The notes under the pieces: model-generated
The model's input: the letters and a program-made list of their open reading frames with translations, nothing else
Told to the model about the DNA's origin: nothing
Database searches by the model: none
Assembly (NCBI RefSeq): GCF_003704105.1
Contig: NZ_QUOQ01000003.1
Span: forward strand, 62,001 to 126,000
DNA length: 64,000 nucleotides
Origin: Brevundimonas lutea
Lineage (GTDB): Bacteria; Pseudomonadota; Alphaproteobacteria; Caulobacterales; Caulobacteraceae
Reading direction: 5' to 3'
Translations under genes and position numbers: made by a program
Part shown: positions 33,415 through 43,328 of the stretch, in pieces
How the letters are laid out: each line of letters opens with the position of its first letter
How positions within the stretch are numbered: the first letter of the stretch is position 1

Positions 33415-33788
33415 GCGCCGTCTCGCGCCGCGCGTGCGGACTCGATCGTCGCGCCAAAGATCACGGCCCCGATGACCACCAGCAGGCCGAAGCTGACGCC
33501 GGGAAAGATCATCGGCAGGGCGGAGCTCAGGATCAGGATGCCGGGATAGATCGAGGCCCAGACGGCCGCATCCGGCGCTTCCGCGCTGACTAGCGGACGC
33601 CGCTCGGTCTTCATCAGCTTGCGGGCCAGGGGCTGCAGCAGGATGTAAGCGATCACGACCACAACAGCAGTGACGATGTGCCGCCACCACGGCTGGTCGC
33701 CGCCGTATACGGTCACCGACGCGATCACGAGCAGGAAGGCGAACGCGGTGGCGACGGCGAGGAGGCCATTCGGCCCAATGCGGTTCAA
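33411..33788 (-). CDS. Hypothetical membrane protein
   Basis: The 125-residue product has about four hydrophobic segments with a basic loop (LARKLMKTERRP) in the middle and a charged C-terminal tail. I recognise no family. It is translationally coupled to phaC by an ATGA overlap, so it may be expressed with PHA synthase. Confidence 0.65.
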   Translation of the reverse strand: MNRIGPNGLLAVATAFAFLLVIASVTVYGGDQPWWRHIVTAVVVVIAYILLQPLARKLMKTERRPLVSAEAPDAAVWASIYPGILILSSALPMIFPGVSFGLLVVIGAVIFGATIESARAARDGA

Positions 33789-35785
33789 GACTTCACCTTC
33801 ACATAGCTGCCGGGGGCGGGCTCCAACGCGGGGAGGGGACCCTTGGCGGGATCGCGGGCCGGAATCCAGTCACCCGACTTCTCATGCAGCCATGTCGCCC
33901 AGTGGGTCCACCAACTGCCCGGATGTTCGACCGCGCCGGCCTGCCAGTCGGCCAGGCTGTCGGGCAGATCGTCGTTGATCCAGTGATTGTACTTGTTGGC
34001 GTCGGGCGCGTTGACCACGCCCGCGATGTGGCCCGATCCGGCCAGGGTGTAGGTCACGTCCGCGCCGCGGAAGGCCTGGGCCGAGCGATAGACCGAGTTC
34101 ATCGGCGCGATGTGGTCCTCGCGGCTGGCCTGGAAATACAGGGGGATGGTGACCTTCGACAGGTCGACGGTCTCGCCGCCGATGACGAATTGGCCCTGGG
34201 TCAGGGCGTTGCGGCCGTACATCTGGCGCAGATAATCCAGGTGCAGCTTCTTGGGCATTCGGGTCTGGTCGGCGTTCCAGAACAAAAGGTCGAACACCGG
34301 GGGCGCCTTGCCCATCAGATAGTTGGACACGAAGAACGACCAGATCAGGTCGTTGGCCCTCAGCGCATTGAAGGTGTCGGCCATGGCCGCGCCAGGCAGC
34401 ACACCGCCGGCCGCATCCATCTGTTGCTCGATCTCGGAGAGCCAGTGCTCATCGGTGAAGAGCAACAGATCGCCGGCCTCGTGGAAATCGTGCTGGGCGG
34501 CGAAGAAGGTCGCCGAGGAAACCGGTTGGACCCCCGTCTGGGCCATGTGCGCCAGAGCCGCGCCCAACAGAGTGCCGCCGATGCAGTAGCCGACGGTGTT
34601 GATCCTCGCGGAGCCGGTCTGCTCCATCACCTTGGAGACCGCGGCGTAGATGCCCTTCCTCAAATATTCGTCGAAGCCGTAGGCGGCCTTGTCGACATCT
34701 GGATTGACCCAGGAGCAGACGAAGACGGTGAAGCCCTGGGCGGAAAGCCAGCGGATCATCGAGTTCGCCGGCTGCAGGTCCAGAATGTAGAACTTGTTGA
34801 TCCAGGGCGGGAAGATCAGCAGCGGCACCGCGCGCTGTTTATCGGTCACGGCGTCGTACTGGATCAGCTCGAACAGGTCATCGCGCCAAACCACCTGGCC
34901 CGGCGCGGTGGCGACATTCTCGCCGACGACGAAGCGGCCATAGTCGGCCTGGCTGATCTTCAGCTTGCCGCGCCCGCGCTCCATGTCCTCGGCGAAGTTC
35001 TGCATCCCCTTGACCAGGCTCTCGCCATTGGTCTCGGCCAGCGCCTTCAGCGCCGCCGGGTTAGAGGCGAGAAAGTTGGCGGGCGAGAAGGCGTCGGTCA
35101 GCAGCTTGGTGAAGAACTCGGCCCTCCGCTTGGTGCGCGGATCGACGCCCTCGACCCCGGACACCAGCCCGTTCATCCAGTCGGCGGTGATCAGATAGGA
35201 CGACTTGATCGCCTCGAAGGCCGGATTCTCGCTCCAGGCCGGATCCTTGAACCGCTTGTCGGTGGCCTTGGGAGCCTCGACGGCCTCGCCGGCCATGCGG
35301 CGGGTGGTGGTGGACCACAGTTCCATATAGCGGCCGAACAGATCGGCCTGGGCGGCGAAAAGCTTTTCGGGCCGGGCGGCAAGGCCGGTCATCACCTCGG
35401 TCATGGCCGGGGCGATGTTCATGGGGTCGGCCGAGGGCAGGGCGCCCGGCGCGGCGCGGCCGGCCTGGGCCATAGCCGCCTCAGCCAGGGCCGCCTGAGC
35501 CGTCATCGCCGCCTTGGCCAGATTGACCGAAAGGGTCTCTAGCATCGCCTGATGCTCGGCGCCGGGGAAGGCGGCGGACATCCCAGCGGTTGGCGCGCCG
35601 CCGGGACGGGCTTCGGGAACGAGTTCCGGCTTCGGCGCCTCCGGAGGCGCCTTGGGCGACGGGGCGGCCACGAGCGTATCGGATTTCGACGCCTTCGCCT
35701 TGGCAGCCTTCGGCGTCTTGCGCTTGGCCGAGGTGGGGCGGCCGGCCTTGCGGGGCGGGCGCGGCGTCTCGGGGGCGTCGGCCAT
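33785..35785 (-). CDS. phaC: Class I poly(3-hydroxyalkanoate) synthase PhaC
   Basis: PhaC polymerises 3-hydroxyacyl-CoA into storage PHA on granules. The 666-residue product has the catalytic triad Cys401 in the lipase-like box GYCIGG, Asp557 in REDHIAP and His586 in GSGHIAG. The core FPPWINKFYILDLQPANSM segment is diagnostic of class I. An N-terminal tail of about 60 residues is rich in Lys, Ala and Pro and has a GRP core, absent from the usual core enzyme. The ATG at 35785 follows GAGAGGA. A longer frame upstream is unsupported. phaA and phaB are not nearby. Confidence 0.95.
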   Translation of the reverse strand: MADAPETPRPPRKAGRPTSAKRKTPKAAKAKASKSDTLVAAPSPKAPPEAPKPELVPEARPGGAPTAGMSAAFPGAEHQAMLETLSVNLAKAAMTAQAALAEAAMAQAGRAAPGALPSADPMNIAPAMTEVMTGLAARPEKLFAAQADLFGRYMELWSTTTRRMAGEAVEAPKATDKRFKDPAWSENPAFEAIKSSYLITADWMNGLVSGVEGVDPRTKRRAEFFTKLLTDAFSPANFLASNPAALKALAETNGESLVKGMQNFAEDMERGRGKLKISQADYGRFVVGENVATAPGQVVWRDDLFELIQYDAVTDKQRAVPLLIFPPWINKFYILDLQPANSMIRWLSAQGFTVFVCSWVNPDVDKAAYGFDEYLRKGIYAAVSKVMEQTGSARINTVGYCIGGTLLGAALAHMAQTGVQPVSSATFFAAQHDFHEAGDLLLFTDEHWLSEIEQQMDAAGGVLPGAAMADTFNALRANDLIWSFFVSNYLMGKAPPVFDLLFWNADQTRMPKKLHLDYLRQMYGRNALTQGQFVIGGETVDLSKVTIPLYFQASREDHIAPMNSVYRSAQAFRGADVTYTLAGSGHIAGVVNAPDANKYNHWINDDLPDSLADWQAGAVEHPGSWWTHWATWLHEKSGDWIPARDPAKGPLPALEPAPGSYVKVKS

Positions 35786-35845
35786 GGGCGGATCCTCTCG
35801 GGGCTCGGGCGGCGGTCGCCCTTCCTCACGGGCGGATTGTGGCAT

Positions 35846-36310
35846 ATGACCGCCGTCGAAATGAACGCCCGCCTTCCGAAAAAGATCGCGCTGACGACGG
35901 CGGGCCTGACCGCCGGTCTCGCGTTGCTGGGCGGGTGCGCAGCCACCCCCTTCGATACGGTGACCGACGAGGCCTCTCCGGTGTCGGCCCGCGTCGATGC
36001 CCTGGTGGCCGCCAATCGCGAGTATCCCCGCTGGGAGGATTTTCCTCCGGAGCCCGTCGGCCTGCCCACTGCGACCCAGATCGCCGCCGAGGTCAGCACC
36101 TTGGGCGTGACGCAACAGGCTTTGTCGGCCGAGGTGGAGGCCATCGAGTGGGACACCGAGGATCCCGCCGCCTTGGGCGCGGCCATTCAATCGCGCGTGG
36201 ATCAAACACTCGCCGCGCCGATCGCCGTCCAGACGCGTGAGGACATCGAGGCCGAGGCCGAGAGACTGCGTCGGCGCGCAACGCCGCCGCCGCCCATCGA
36301 CCGCGACTGA
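35846..36310 (+). CDS. Hypothetical lipoprotein
   Basis: The 154-residue product has a signal with lipobox ending in LLGGC (Cys31) and a mostly helical acidic mature part with PRWEDFPPEPVGLPTATQIA. I recognise no family. It is divergent from phaC and separated from glpX by about 100 bases. The ATG at 35846 is the first start giving the full signal. Confidence 0.65.
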   Translation: MTAVEMNARLPKKIALTTAGLTAGLALLGGCAATPFDTVTDEASPVSARVDALVAANREYPRWEDFPPEPVGLPTATQIAAEVSTLGVTQQALSAEVEAIEWDTEDPAALGAAIQSRVDQTLAAPIAVQTREDIEAEAERLRRRATPPPPIDRD

Positions 36311-36413
36311 TCGCCCAGGACGCCCGGGCCCTACGACCGAGACTGACACAGTCTGTCTCCAGACCTTCACCCGGACCTGCGAATCCGGGGACAACAGCAC
36401 CCGAGGAGACACC

Positions 36414-37384
<971 letters not shown>

Positions 37385-37385
<1 letters not shown>

Positions 37386-39196
37386 TGGCCGACGGCGGCG
37401 CCCTGGCGGGACCTGTCGCCTTCTTGGGCGTCGAGCGGTCGCTGACCGACCGGGTCTGGCGCCAGCGCGCCGCCGATCCGGCCGTGGTCCGCGCCCTTAG
37501 CCAGGGGCAGGGGCTGAGCGAACCCCTGGCGCGGGCTCTGGCGGCGCGCGGCGTCGATGCCGACGGCGCCGAAAACTTCCTGCGTCCGACATTACGGGCG
37601 TTGTTTCCCGATCCGTCCAGCTTCACCGACATGGATACGGCGGCCGAGGCCATCGTCGATGCGGTTCAGGCCGGGCGACGCGTCCATGTGTTCGCCGACT
37701 ACGACGTGGACGGAGCTTCCAGCGCGGCCCTGCTGATCCGCTGGTTCCGGGCCATGGGGGCGGAGCTGCCCTTCTATGTTCCCGACCGCCTGACCGAAGG
37801 CTATGGCCCCAGCCCCCGCGCCTTCGAGACGCTGAAGGGGCAGGGGGCCGAACTGGTCATCACCGTCGACTGCGGCGCGGCGGCGGTCGAGGCCGTGGCC
37901 CACGCCTGTTCGATCGGGCTGGAGGTGGTGGTGATCGACCACCACCTGATGCGCGACCGCCCACCCGCCTGCCGCGCAGTGGTCAATCCGAACCGGCCGG
38001 GCGACAGGTCGGGCCAGGGCGATCTTGCGGCGGCGGGGGTGGTGTTCGTGCTGCTGGCCGCCCTGAACCGCGAGGCGCGGCGGCGAGGGATGTTCGCCGA
38101 CCGGCCCGAGCCCGACCTGCGGGCCTGGCTAGACCTGGCCGCGCTGGGGGCCATCTGCGACGTCACCCGCCTGACCGGCTTCAATCGGGCGCTCGCAAAG
38201 TTGGGCCTCCAGGCCATGTCGAGCTGGTCCAATCCGGGTTTGAGGGCTCTGCTGTCCGTCGCCGGCATGGAGCCGGGTCCCGCCAAGTCCAGCCACGCCG
38301 GCTGGGTGCTCGGGCCGCGGATCAACGCCGGCGGCCGCATCGGCCGCGCCGACCTGGGCGCGCGCCTGCTGTCCACCGACGACCCGGCCGAGGCCCATGA
38401 TCTGGCCGAGGAGCTGGACGCCCTAAACACCGCCCGCCGCGAGGTCGAGCGCGAGGTCACCGAGGCCGCGGTGCGCCGCGTCGAGGCCGCAGGCGCCCAC
38501 GCCGACGACAGCGCGGTCATCGTGGTCGAGGGCGAGGACTGGCATCCCGGGGTGGTCGGAATCGTCGCCGGACGCCTGCGAGAGCGGTGGCGAAAGCCCG
38601 TCGTCGTCATCGGCGTGGATCCCGCCACAGGGGTCGGCAAGGGCTCGGGCCGGTCCCAGCCAGGCGTGAACCTGGGCCGGGCGGTGCAGGGGGCGTTCGA
38701 CGAGGGCCTGCTGCTGTCCGGCGGCGGTCACGCCATGGCGGCGGGCCTGGCCGTGGCGCCGGGTGGTGTCGCGGCGGTGCGCGAGCGGCTAAACGCCCTG
38801 CTGGCCGGGGAGTGTGCCGATGCGGCGGCCCTCGACGCGCTGGAAATCGACGCCCTGATTGAACCGCGCGCCGCTACCCGCGACCTGTTCGACCAGTTCG
38901 AGCAGCTGACCCCCTTTGGCCCTGGCAATCCCGAGCCGGTCTTCGCCCTGTCCGGCGTCCAGGCGCGCGAGCCGGTGGCCATGAACGGCGGTCATGTGCG
39001 CTGTCGTCTGGTCGCCCCGGACGGCGCCTCGATCCGGGCCATCGCCTGGCGTGTGGCGGACCTCCCGAGCGGTCGCGCGCTCCTGAACGGGCAGGGCGGG
39101 CTGGACGTGGCGGGGCGTCTCAAGGCCGATGACTGGAACGGTCGCCGGGGCGTCCAGTTCGAGATCGACGATATTCACGACCCGCGCCGCAGCTGA
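37385..39196 (+). CDS. recJ: Single-stranded-DNA-specific exonuclease RecJ
   Basis: RecJ is the 5'-3' single-strand exonuclease of recombination and repair. The 603 residues show the DHH phosphoesterase motifs: FADYDVDGASSAALLIRW, VTVDCG, VIDHHLMRDRPP and LAALGAICDVT. The C-terminal DHHA1 part has GKGSGRSQPGVNLG and GGGHAMAAG, followed by an OB-fold-like end. It is coupled to glpX by a one-base overlap. Confidence 0.95.
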
Positions 39197-39221
39197 GGCG
39201 ACATTCGCGCCCCGAAAGGGG

Positions 39222-39250
39222 TTGCGACCTACGGAATCGGCGGCTATATC
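39222..39250 (+). promoter_or_regulatory. Candidate promoter of tRNA-Glu
   Basis: TTGCGA (39222-39227) and TATATC (39245-39250) are 17 bases apart, and the tRNA begins about 18 bases downstream of the -10 element. The arrangement fits a stable-RNA promoter. Confidence 0.5.
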
Positions 39251-39268
39251 GCCCGCTCTCCGCGCAGC

Positions 39269-39343
39269 GGTCCCTTCGTCTATCGGTTAGGACGTCAGGT
39301 TTTCAACCTGAAAAGAGGGGTTCGATTCCCCTAGGGACTGCCA
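39269..39343 (+). tRNA. tRNA-Glu (anticodon UUC)
   Basis: The 75-base sequence folds as a tRNA: acceptor GGTCCCT with AGGGACT (G1-U72 wobble), a D-arm, an anticodon stem with loop TTTTCAA giving UUC, T-arm with GGTTCGATT, and encoded CCA. It lies between recJ and the LOV kinase. Confidence 0.97.
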
Positions 39344-39380
39344 CGCGGAGCCTTTCAGCCCCCTTCGCATTTTGATCTGG

Positions 39381-39397
39381 CTTCGCCATTGGCGAAG
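39381..39397. promoter_or_regulatory. Perfect 17-bp palindrome upstream of the LOV kinase
   Basis: CTTCGCCA-T-TGGCGAAG has 8-bp perfect arms around one central T and ends 17 bases before the kinase start codon. It may be an operator or a hairpin that shields the ribosome site. Only one copy was noticed. Confidence 0.4.
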
Positions 39398-39414
39398 TAT
39401 GCGACAGGAACGGC

Positions 39415-40995
39415 ATGAGCGAACCCGCAGCCCTCAAACACCCGGCCCATCCCTCGGTCAGCGCCGAGGGCTTTTCGGGCCAGGACGACATCTTCTTCGC
39501 CGCAGTCGAGATGACGCGGATGCCGATGATCGTCACCGACCCCAACCTGCCGGACAATCCGATCGTCTTCGCCAATGTCGCCTTTCACGAGCTGTCCGGC
39601 TACGCGACGGACGAGCTGGTGGGCCGGAATTGCCGGTTTCTCCAAGGCGAGGACACTGACCGCGAGACGGTCGCCGCCGTCCGCAATGCGATCGAGAAAC
39701 GCACCGACATCGCCGTCGAGATCCTCAACTACCGCAAGGATGGCTCGGCCTTCTGGAACGCCCTGTTCATCAGCCCGGTGTTCGCGTCCGATGGTCGGCT
39801 GCTTTACTTCTTCGCCTCCCAGCTGGACGTCTCGCGACGCAAGGACGCCGAGGACGCGCTGCGTCAGGCCCAGAAGATGGAGGCGGTTGGCCAGCTGACC
39901 GGCGGCATCGCCCATGACTTCAACAATCTGCTGACCGTGGTGATGGGCAATCTCGATTCGGCGCTGACCCGGACCGACGATCCGGCCCTGCGTCGTCGAT
40001 TGGAGGCCGCGCTGGAAGCGTCGAGGCGCGCCGAAACCCTGACCGGCCAAATGCTGGCTTTCGCCCGCAAACAGCGACTGGACGGTCGGCCGACCAATCT
40101 GAACCGCCTGGTCGATCGGCTGCGCGAACTGGTGGATCGCACCCTCGGCTCGTCCATCGAGATCGACAGCGCTTTCGCGGACGATCTGAAACTGGCGCGG
40201 GTCGACCCGGTTCAGGCCGAGGTGGCGCTGCTCAACATCCTGATCAATGCGCGTGACGCCATGCCGGACGGGGGCAAGGTCTGTATCCGGACGCACAACC
40301 GAAGCTTGGGTCCCGGGAACGCCTTGGGCCTCACGCCTGGTGAGTACGTGGAGCTCACTGTCGAAGATTCCGGCGGGGGCATTCCTCCGGACATCCTGTC
40401 GCGCGTGACCGAGCCCTTCTTCACCACCAAGGAGGTGGGACAGGGGACCGGCATGGGCCTGGCCATGGTCTATGGCTTCATGCGGCAGAGCCATGGGCGG
40501 CTGGAGATCGACTCCGTCGAGGGGCAGGGCGCCACGGTGCGTCTGATCTTCCCCTCGGCCGCCGGGGAGGAGGCGACCCCGTCCGAGGCTCCCGGCCGGG
40601 CCCCTCGCGGCGGGACTGAGACGATCCTCATGGTGGAAGACAACGCCGAGGTGCGCCAGATGGGCTGCGGAATTCTCGAGGATTTCGGCTACACGGTCGT
40701 CACCGCCGCCACGGCCATCGAGGCTCTGCAACGGATCGACGATGGTGTGATGTTCGACCTTCTGTTCACGGACATCGTCATGCCGGGGGGCATGAACGGG
40801 GTCACCCTGGCCAACGAGGTTCACAAGCGCGACCCGCAGCGCAAGATCCTGTTGACGACCGGCTGGGCCGACCGCGCCGTCGATATCGGCGACGAGGCCG
40901 AACGCGCGGGGTACGAGCTGATCGGCAAGCCCTACCGCCGCACCGACTTGGCGCGCCGCGTGCGTGCGGTGCTGGACGGCGCCTCAGGCGTGTGA
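39415..40995 (+). CDS. LOV-domain sensor histidine kinase with receiver domain (hybrid kinase)
   Basis: The 526-residue protein is a blue-light sensor candidate. Residues about 30-140 form a PAS/LOV domain with GRNCRFLQ; Cys73 is the flavin-adduct cysteine. A HisKA segment follows with phosphorylatable His167 in GGIAHDFNN. The HATPase has N-box [11 protein letters not shown]1 DSGGGIPP and G2 GTGMGLAM. The C-terminal receiver (about 403-526) has Asp453 in FTDIVMPGG and K505 in GKPY. All catalytic residues are intact. Family knowledge says such kinases signal light to motility, adhesion or stress responses; the target is not encoded beside it. A palindrome precedes the gene. Confidence 0.92.
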   Translation: MSEPAALKHPAHPSVSAEGFSGQDDIFFAAVEMTRMPMIVTDPNLPDNPIVFANVAFHELSGYATDELVGRNCRFLQGEDTDRETVAAVRNAIEKRTDIAVEILNYRKDGSAFWNALFISPVFASDGRLLYFFASQLDVSRRKDAEDALRQAQKMEAVGQLTGGIAHDFNNLLTVVMGNLDSALTRTDDPALRRRLEAALEASRRAETLTGQMLAFARKQRLDGRPTNLNRLVDRLRELVDRTLGSSIEIDSAFADDLKLARVDPVQAEVALLNILINARDAMPDGGKVCIRTHNRSLGPGNALGLTPGEYVELTVEDSGGGIPPDILSRVTEPFFTTKEVGQGTGMGLAMVYGFMRQSHGRLEIDSVEGQGATVRLIFPSAAGEEATPSEAPGRAPRGGTETILMVEDNAEVRQMGCGILEDFGYTVVTAATAIEALQRIDDGVMFDLLFTDIVMPGGMNGVTLANEVHKRDPQRKILLTTGWADRAVDIGDEAERAGYELIGKPYRRTDLARRVRAVLDGASGV

Positions 40996-41013
40996 GCGCT
41001 TCCAAGCGTTGCT

Positions 41014-41028
41014 TATCGAAATTCGATA
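41014..41028. promoter_or_regulatory. 15-bp palindrome upstream of the double cold-shock gene
   Basis: TATCGAA-A-TTCGATA is a perfect dyad around a central A, 62 bases before the csp-like start and 18 bases after the LOV kinase stop. It is AT-rich against the GC-rich background and could be a regulator binding site. Confidence 0.4.
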
Positions 41029-41090
41029 TTTTCAGTTGGGATAACCGTGTTAAGCTGACCCATCCGCCGAGGTAAGGCGGCGAGGGGGCT

Positions 41091-41648
41091 ATGACGAGTA
41101 TCGAGACCGAGGCGCTGGAAGCGCCGGCGGCCGTTGCGATCACAGGTCGCGTTAAGTGGTTCGACGCCGGCAAGGGGTACGGTTTCATCGTGCCGGACGA
41201 TCCGTTGCTGACGGATGGTCGGGACGTTCTGTTGCACATCACCAGCCTTCGCGACGCGGGGCACCAGACGGCGGGCGAGGGGGCGGCGATCCGCTGCCAG
41301 GTCGCGCGCCGCCCCAAGGGCTGGCAGGTCGTCGCCATCGAGGATTTGGAAGCCTTTGCCAGCGCCCCGCCGCCTCGGCAATTTGAGGGCGATCTCCTGC
41401 GACGTCCCTCGCGGCCCGCGCCGACGCCTCTGCCCGGAGACGCCGAGGCGGCCGTGGTGAAATGGTTCAATCGCACCAAGGGCTACGGTTTCGTGGTGCG
41501 CGAGGGCCAGGACGACGATATCTTCGTGCACATCGAGACGCTGCGCCGCTGCGGCCTGGCCGATCTGGCGCCCGGGGATCAGGTCCGGGTCCGGTTCGCT
41601 CAAGGGCCTCGCGGACTGGTTGTGGCGGACATCCAGTCGGGCGACTGA
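41091..41648 (+). CDS. Protein with two cold-shock domains
   Basis: The 185-residue product has two cold-shock domains that bind single-stranded nucleic acid: [19 protein letters not shown] (about residues 18-36) followed by [10 protein letters not shown], and [16 protein letters not shown] (about 121-136) followed by [11 protein letters not shown]. The linker is Pro/Arg-rich. Two-domain Csp proteins are typical of alphaproteobacteria and are often induced in stationary phase. The leader contains a 15-bp palindrome at 41014-41028 that may be regulatory. Confidence 0.92.
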   Translation: MTSIETEALEAPAAVAITGRVKWFDAGKGYGFIVPDDPLLTDGRDVLLHITSLRDAGHQTAGEGAAIRCQVARRPKGWQVVAIEDLEAFASAPPPRQFEGDLLRRPSRPAPTPLPGDAEAAVVKWFNRTKGYGFVVREGQDDDIFVHIETLRRCGLADLAPGDQVRVRFAQGPRGLVVADIQSGD

Positions 41649-41678
41649 TCCTCGCCCTTCGAGTAAGAGGGCGTGTTC

Positions 41679-42155
41679 ATGTCCATGATAAAAAACGCTT
41701 TGCTGGCGGCAGGTTTATCCCTCGCCCTGACGGCCTGCGCCGGGCGTGAGCCGCCGCCCGAAGGACCGACCGGCGAACCGATGCAGCGGCTCAGCGTCGT
41801 CACCGACAACGGCCAGCACGACTTCTGGGTCGAGATCGCCGACACCGAGGCGGAGCGCGCCCAAGGCCTGATGTTCCGGCCTCCGCTGGGCGACGACCGG
41901 GGCATGCTGTTCCAGTTCGATGATAGCGCCGAACGCAGCTTCTGGATGCGCAACACGCCCAGCCCGCTGGACATCGTCTATATCGATGGGGCGGGCCGGA
42001 TCGTTTCCATCGCCCGCCACACCACCCCCAACTCCGACACCGGCATTCCGTCGAACGGCGCCGCCACGGGCGTGCTGGAGGTCCGCGCCGGCCGCATGGA
42101 AGAAATCGGCGCCGAAGCGGGTGACGAGGTCCGGCATCCGTTCTTCGAAAACTAG
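41679..42155 (+). CDS. DUF192 family exported protein
   Basis: The 158-residue product begins with a signal and lipobox-like LTACAGR. The DUF192 core follows: [36 protein letters not shown] and [17 protein letters not shown]. The family has no settled function. The ATG at 41679 is chosen for AAGAGG 8 bases upstream; GTG 41673 and ATG 41685 are alternatives. It ends 5 bases from the convergent tRNA-Pro. Confidence 0.88.
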   Translation: MSMIKNALLAAGLSLALTACAGREPPPEGPTGEPMQRLSVVTDNGQHDFWVEIADTEAERAQGLMFRPPLGDDRGMLFQFDDSAERSFWMRNTPSPLDIVYIDGAGRIVSIARHTTPNSDTGIPSNGAATGVLEVRAGRMEEIGAEAGDEVRHPFFEN

Positions 42156-42160
42156 GGGAC

Positions 42161-42237
42161 TGGTCGGAGCGGCAGGATTCGAACCTGCGACCCTCTGCTC
42201 CCAAAGCAGATGCGCTACCAGGCTGCGCTACGCTCCG
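42161..42237 (-). tRNA. tRNA-Pro (anticodon UGG)
   Basis: The minus strand gives a 77-base tRNA: acceptor CGGAGCG paired with CGCTCCG, D-arm GCGCAGCCTGGTAGCGC, anticodon loop TTTGGGA reading UGG, T-loop GGTTCGAAT and encoded CCA. It lies downstream of a cold-shock gene on the same strand. Confidence 0.97.
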
Positions 42238-42291
42238 AACCGCGCGCTTCTGACATGGCGGAGCCACGGCCGCAACGCGCTTCGGCCCCGC

Positions 42292-42327
42292 CCAAAAAGA
42301 AACCCCGCCAACTTGCGCCGGCGGGGC
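42292..42327 (-). terminator. Intrinsic terminator of the single cold-shock gene
   Basis: On the minus strand, after the cspA-type stop, CCCCGCC pairs with GGCGGGG (forward arms 42303-42309 and 42320-42326), followed by a T-rich run read from forward AAAAAGAAA (42294-42302). It is a classic stem plus U-tract. Confidence 0.75.
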
Positions 42328-42350
42328 TCTTCAGACGGTGATCGGGTCGA

Positions 42351-42560
42351 TCAGCCGGCTTGCAGTTGGCCGGCGGACATCTTGCCGCTGCGCTTGTCCT
42401 GCTCCAGCTCGTAGCTGACGGTCTGGCCCTCGTTCAGGGTGGCCAGGCCGGCGCGCTCGACGGCCGAGATGTGCACGAAGACGTCATTGCCGCCTTCGCT
42501 GGGCTCGATGAAGCCGAAGCCCTTGGTGGGGTTGAACCATTTGACGGTGCCGGTAGCCAT
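42351..42560 (-). CDS. Cold-shock protein, CspA family
   Basis: The 69-residue single-domain Csp has RNP-1 in TKGFGFI and RNP-2 in NDVFVHI, starting from the conserved [14 protein letters not shown]. It acts as an RNA chaperone. GGAGGT precedes the start with normal spacing. The leader between a possible promoter at 42.69 kb and the ATG is about 115 bases, in line with long csp leaders. A terminator and tRNA-Pro follow. Confidence 0.96.
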   Translation of the reverse strand: MATGTVKWFNPTKGFGFIEPSEGGNDVFVHISAVERAGLATLNEGQTVSYELEQDKRSGKMSAGQLQAG

Positions 42561-42682
42561 ATCATGACCTCCAGTTGGCGTGGGATCGATGGAGAATTCC
42601 AGCGGTCCTGTCGGTCTAGGGAAACGGCGGATCTCAATGCGTAGCAGAAGAGATAGTGCGTAACGCAGAGATGTCGACGGGG

Positions 42683-42711
42683 ACTATATGGACCTGCACA
42701 GCGGCGAAATA
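42683..42711 (-). promoter_or_regulatory. Candidate promoter of the cspA-type gene
   Basis: On the minus strand TATTTC (42706-42711) and TATAGT (42683-42688) are 17 bases apart; the -10 is strong and the -35 weak. Transcription would start near 42676. Confidence 0.4.
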
Positions 42712-42746
42712 AAGCCCTCTCTGCATTTCGTCGCATCTGATGCGCC

Positions 42747-42774
42747 TTGAGCCCCGTCCAAAGCGTTGTATGAC
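42747..42774 (+). promoter_or_regulatory. Candidate promoter of the NDUFS4-like gene
   Basis: TTGAGC (42747-42752) and TATGAC (42769-42774) are 16 bases apart, leaving about 25 bases to the start codon at 42807. It is divergent from the csp promoter. Confidence 0.4.
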
Positions 42775-42806
42775 GACGCCACGCCCGTCGTCACCGAGAC
42801 CCGCCC

Positions 42807-43112
42807 ATGCTCGCCCGCATCTATCGCCCGGCAAAGACCGCCATGCAGTCCGGCAAGGCCAAGACCCGCGACTGGATTTTGGAATTCGAGCCCGCCTCGG
42901 CGCGCACAATCGACCCCCTGATGGGCTGGACCTCCTCGACGGACATGAACGGCCAGGTGCGCCTGACCTTCGAGACCCAGGAGGAGGCGGTCGCCTATGC
43001 CGAGCGCCACGGCATCGCCTTCCGCCTGGTCGAGCCCAAGGCCGCCCCGATGATCCTCAAGGCCTATGCCGACAACTTCGCCCCCGGCAGACGCCAGCCC
43101 TGGACGCACTGA
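42807..43112 (+). CDS. NDUFS4-like complex I accessory subunit
   Basis: The 101-residue protein matches the ETC complex I subunit family (NDUFS4/18 kDa). Motifs are RIYRPAKTAMQSGKAKT, the WILEFEPASARTIDPLMGWT core with conserved W-T-S-S and the FETQEEAVAYAERHG helix. In alphaproteobacteria this accessory subunit is often encoded apart from the nuo operon. It stabilises the NADH dehydrogenase arm. A REP-like element begins right after the stop. Confidence 0.92.
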   Translation: MLARIYRPAKTAMQSGKAKTRDWILEFEPASARTIDPLMGWTSSTDMNGQVRLTFETQEEAVAYAERHGIAFRLVEPKAAPMILKAYADNFAPGRRQPWTH

Positions 43113-43114
43113 TT

Positions 43115-43145
43115 GGCGGCCATCGCGCTTCGCGCTACTTGAGCC
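43115..43145. repeat. Short palindromic repeat, copy A
   Basis: Core order GCGGC-CATCGCGC-TTCGCGC-TACTTGAGCC. The inner CGCG-CTT-CGCG can form a hairpin. Closely related copies lie at 43160 and 46342. It begins just after the NDUFS4-like gene. Confidence 0.6.
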
Positions 43146-43159
43146 AAGTATTTGCCTTA

Positions 43160-43188
43160 GCGGCTATCGCGCCTTGCGCTACTGAGCC
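43160..43188. repeat. Short palindromic repeat, copy B
   Basis: Core GCGGC-TATCGCGC-CTTGCGC-TACTGAGCC, one base shorter than the others in the TACTTGAG part. The outer GGCT/AGCC arms are kept and the inner stem keeps a G-U pair. It ends 7 bases before tRNA-Arg. Confidence 0.6.
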
Positions 43189-43195
43189 GCTCGAT

Positions 43196-43272
43196 GCGCC
43201 CGTAGCTCAACCGGATAGAGCATCCGCCTTCTAAGCGGACGGTTGCAGGTTCGAGTCCTGCCGGGCGCGCCA
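43196..43272 (+). tRNA. tRNA-Arg (anticodon UCU)
   Basis: The 77-base sequence has acceptor GCGCCCG with CGGGCGC, D-arm, anticodon loop CTTCTAA reading UCU, T-loop GGTTCGAGT and encoded CCA. It follows repeat copy B. Confidence 0.97.
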
Positions 43273-43328
43273 ATTCGTTCACCTTGGCGCTTAAATCTTC
43301 GCACACCCGCGTGTGCCAAGGTACGCGT

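Noticed and set aside
33884-35542. Plus-strand open frame of 552 codons across phaC
   Set aside because: The translation lacks domain motifs and is the antisense shadow of PHA synthase, whose catalytic triad is intact.
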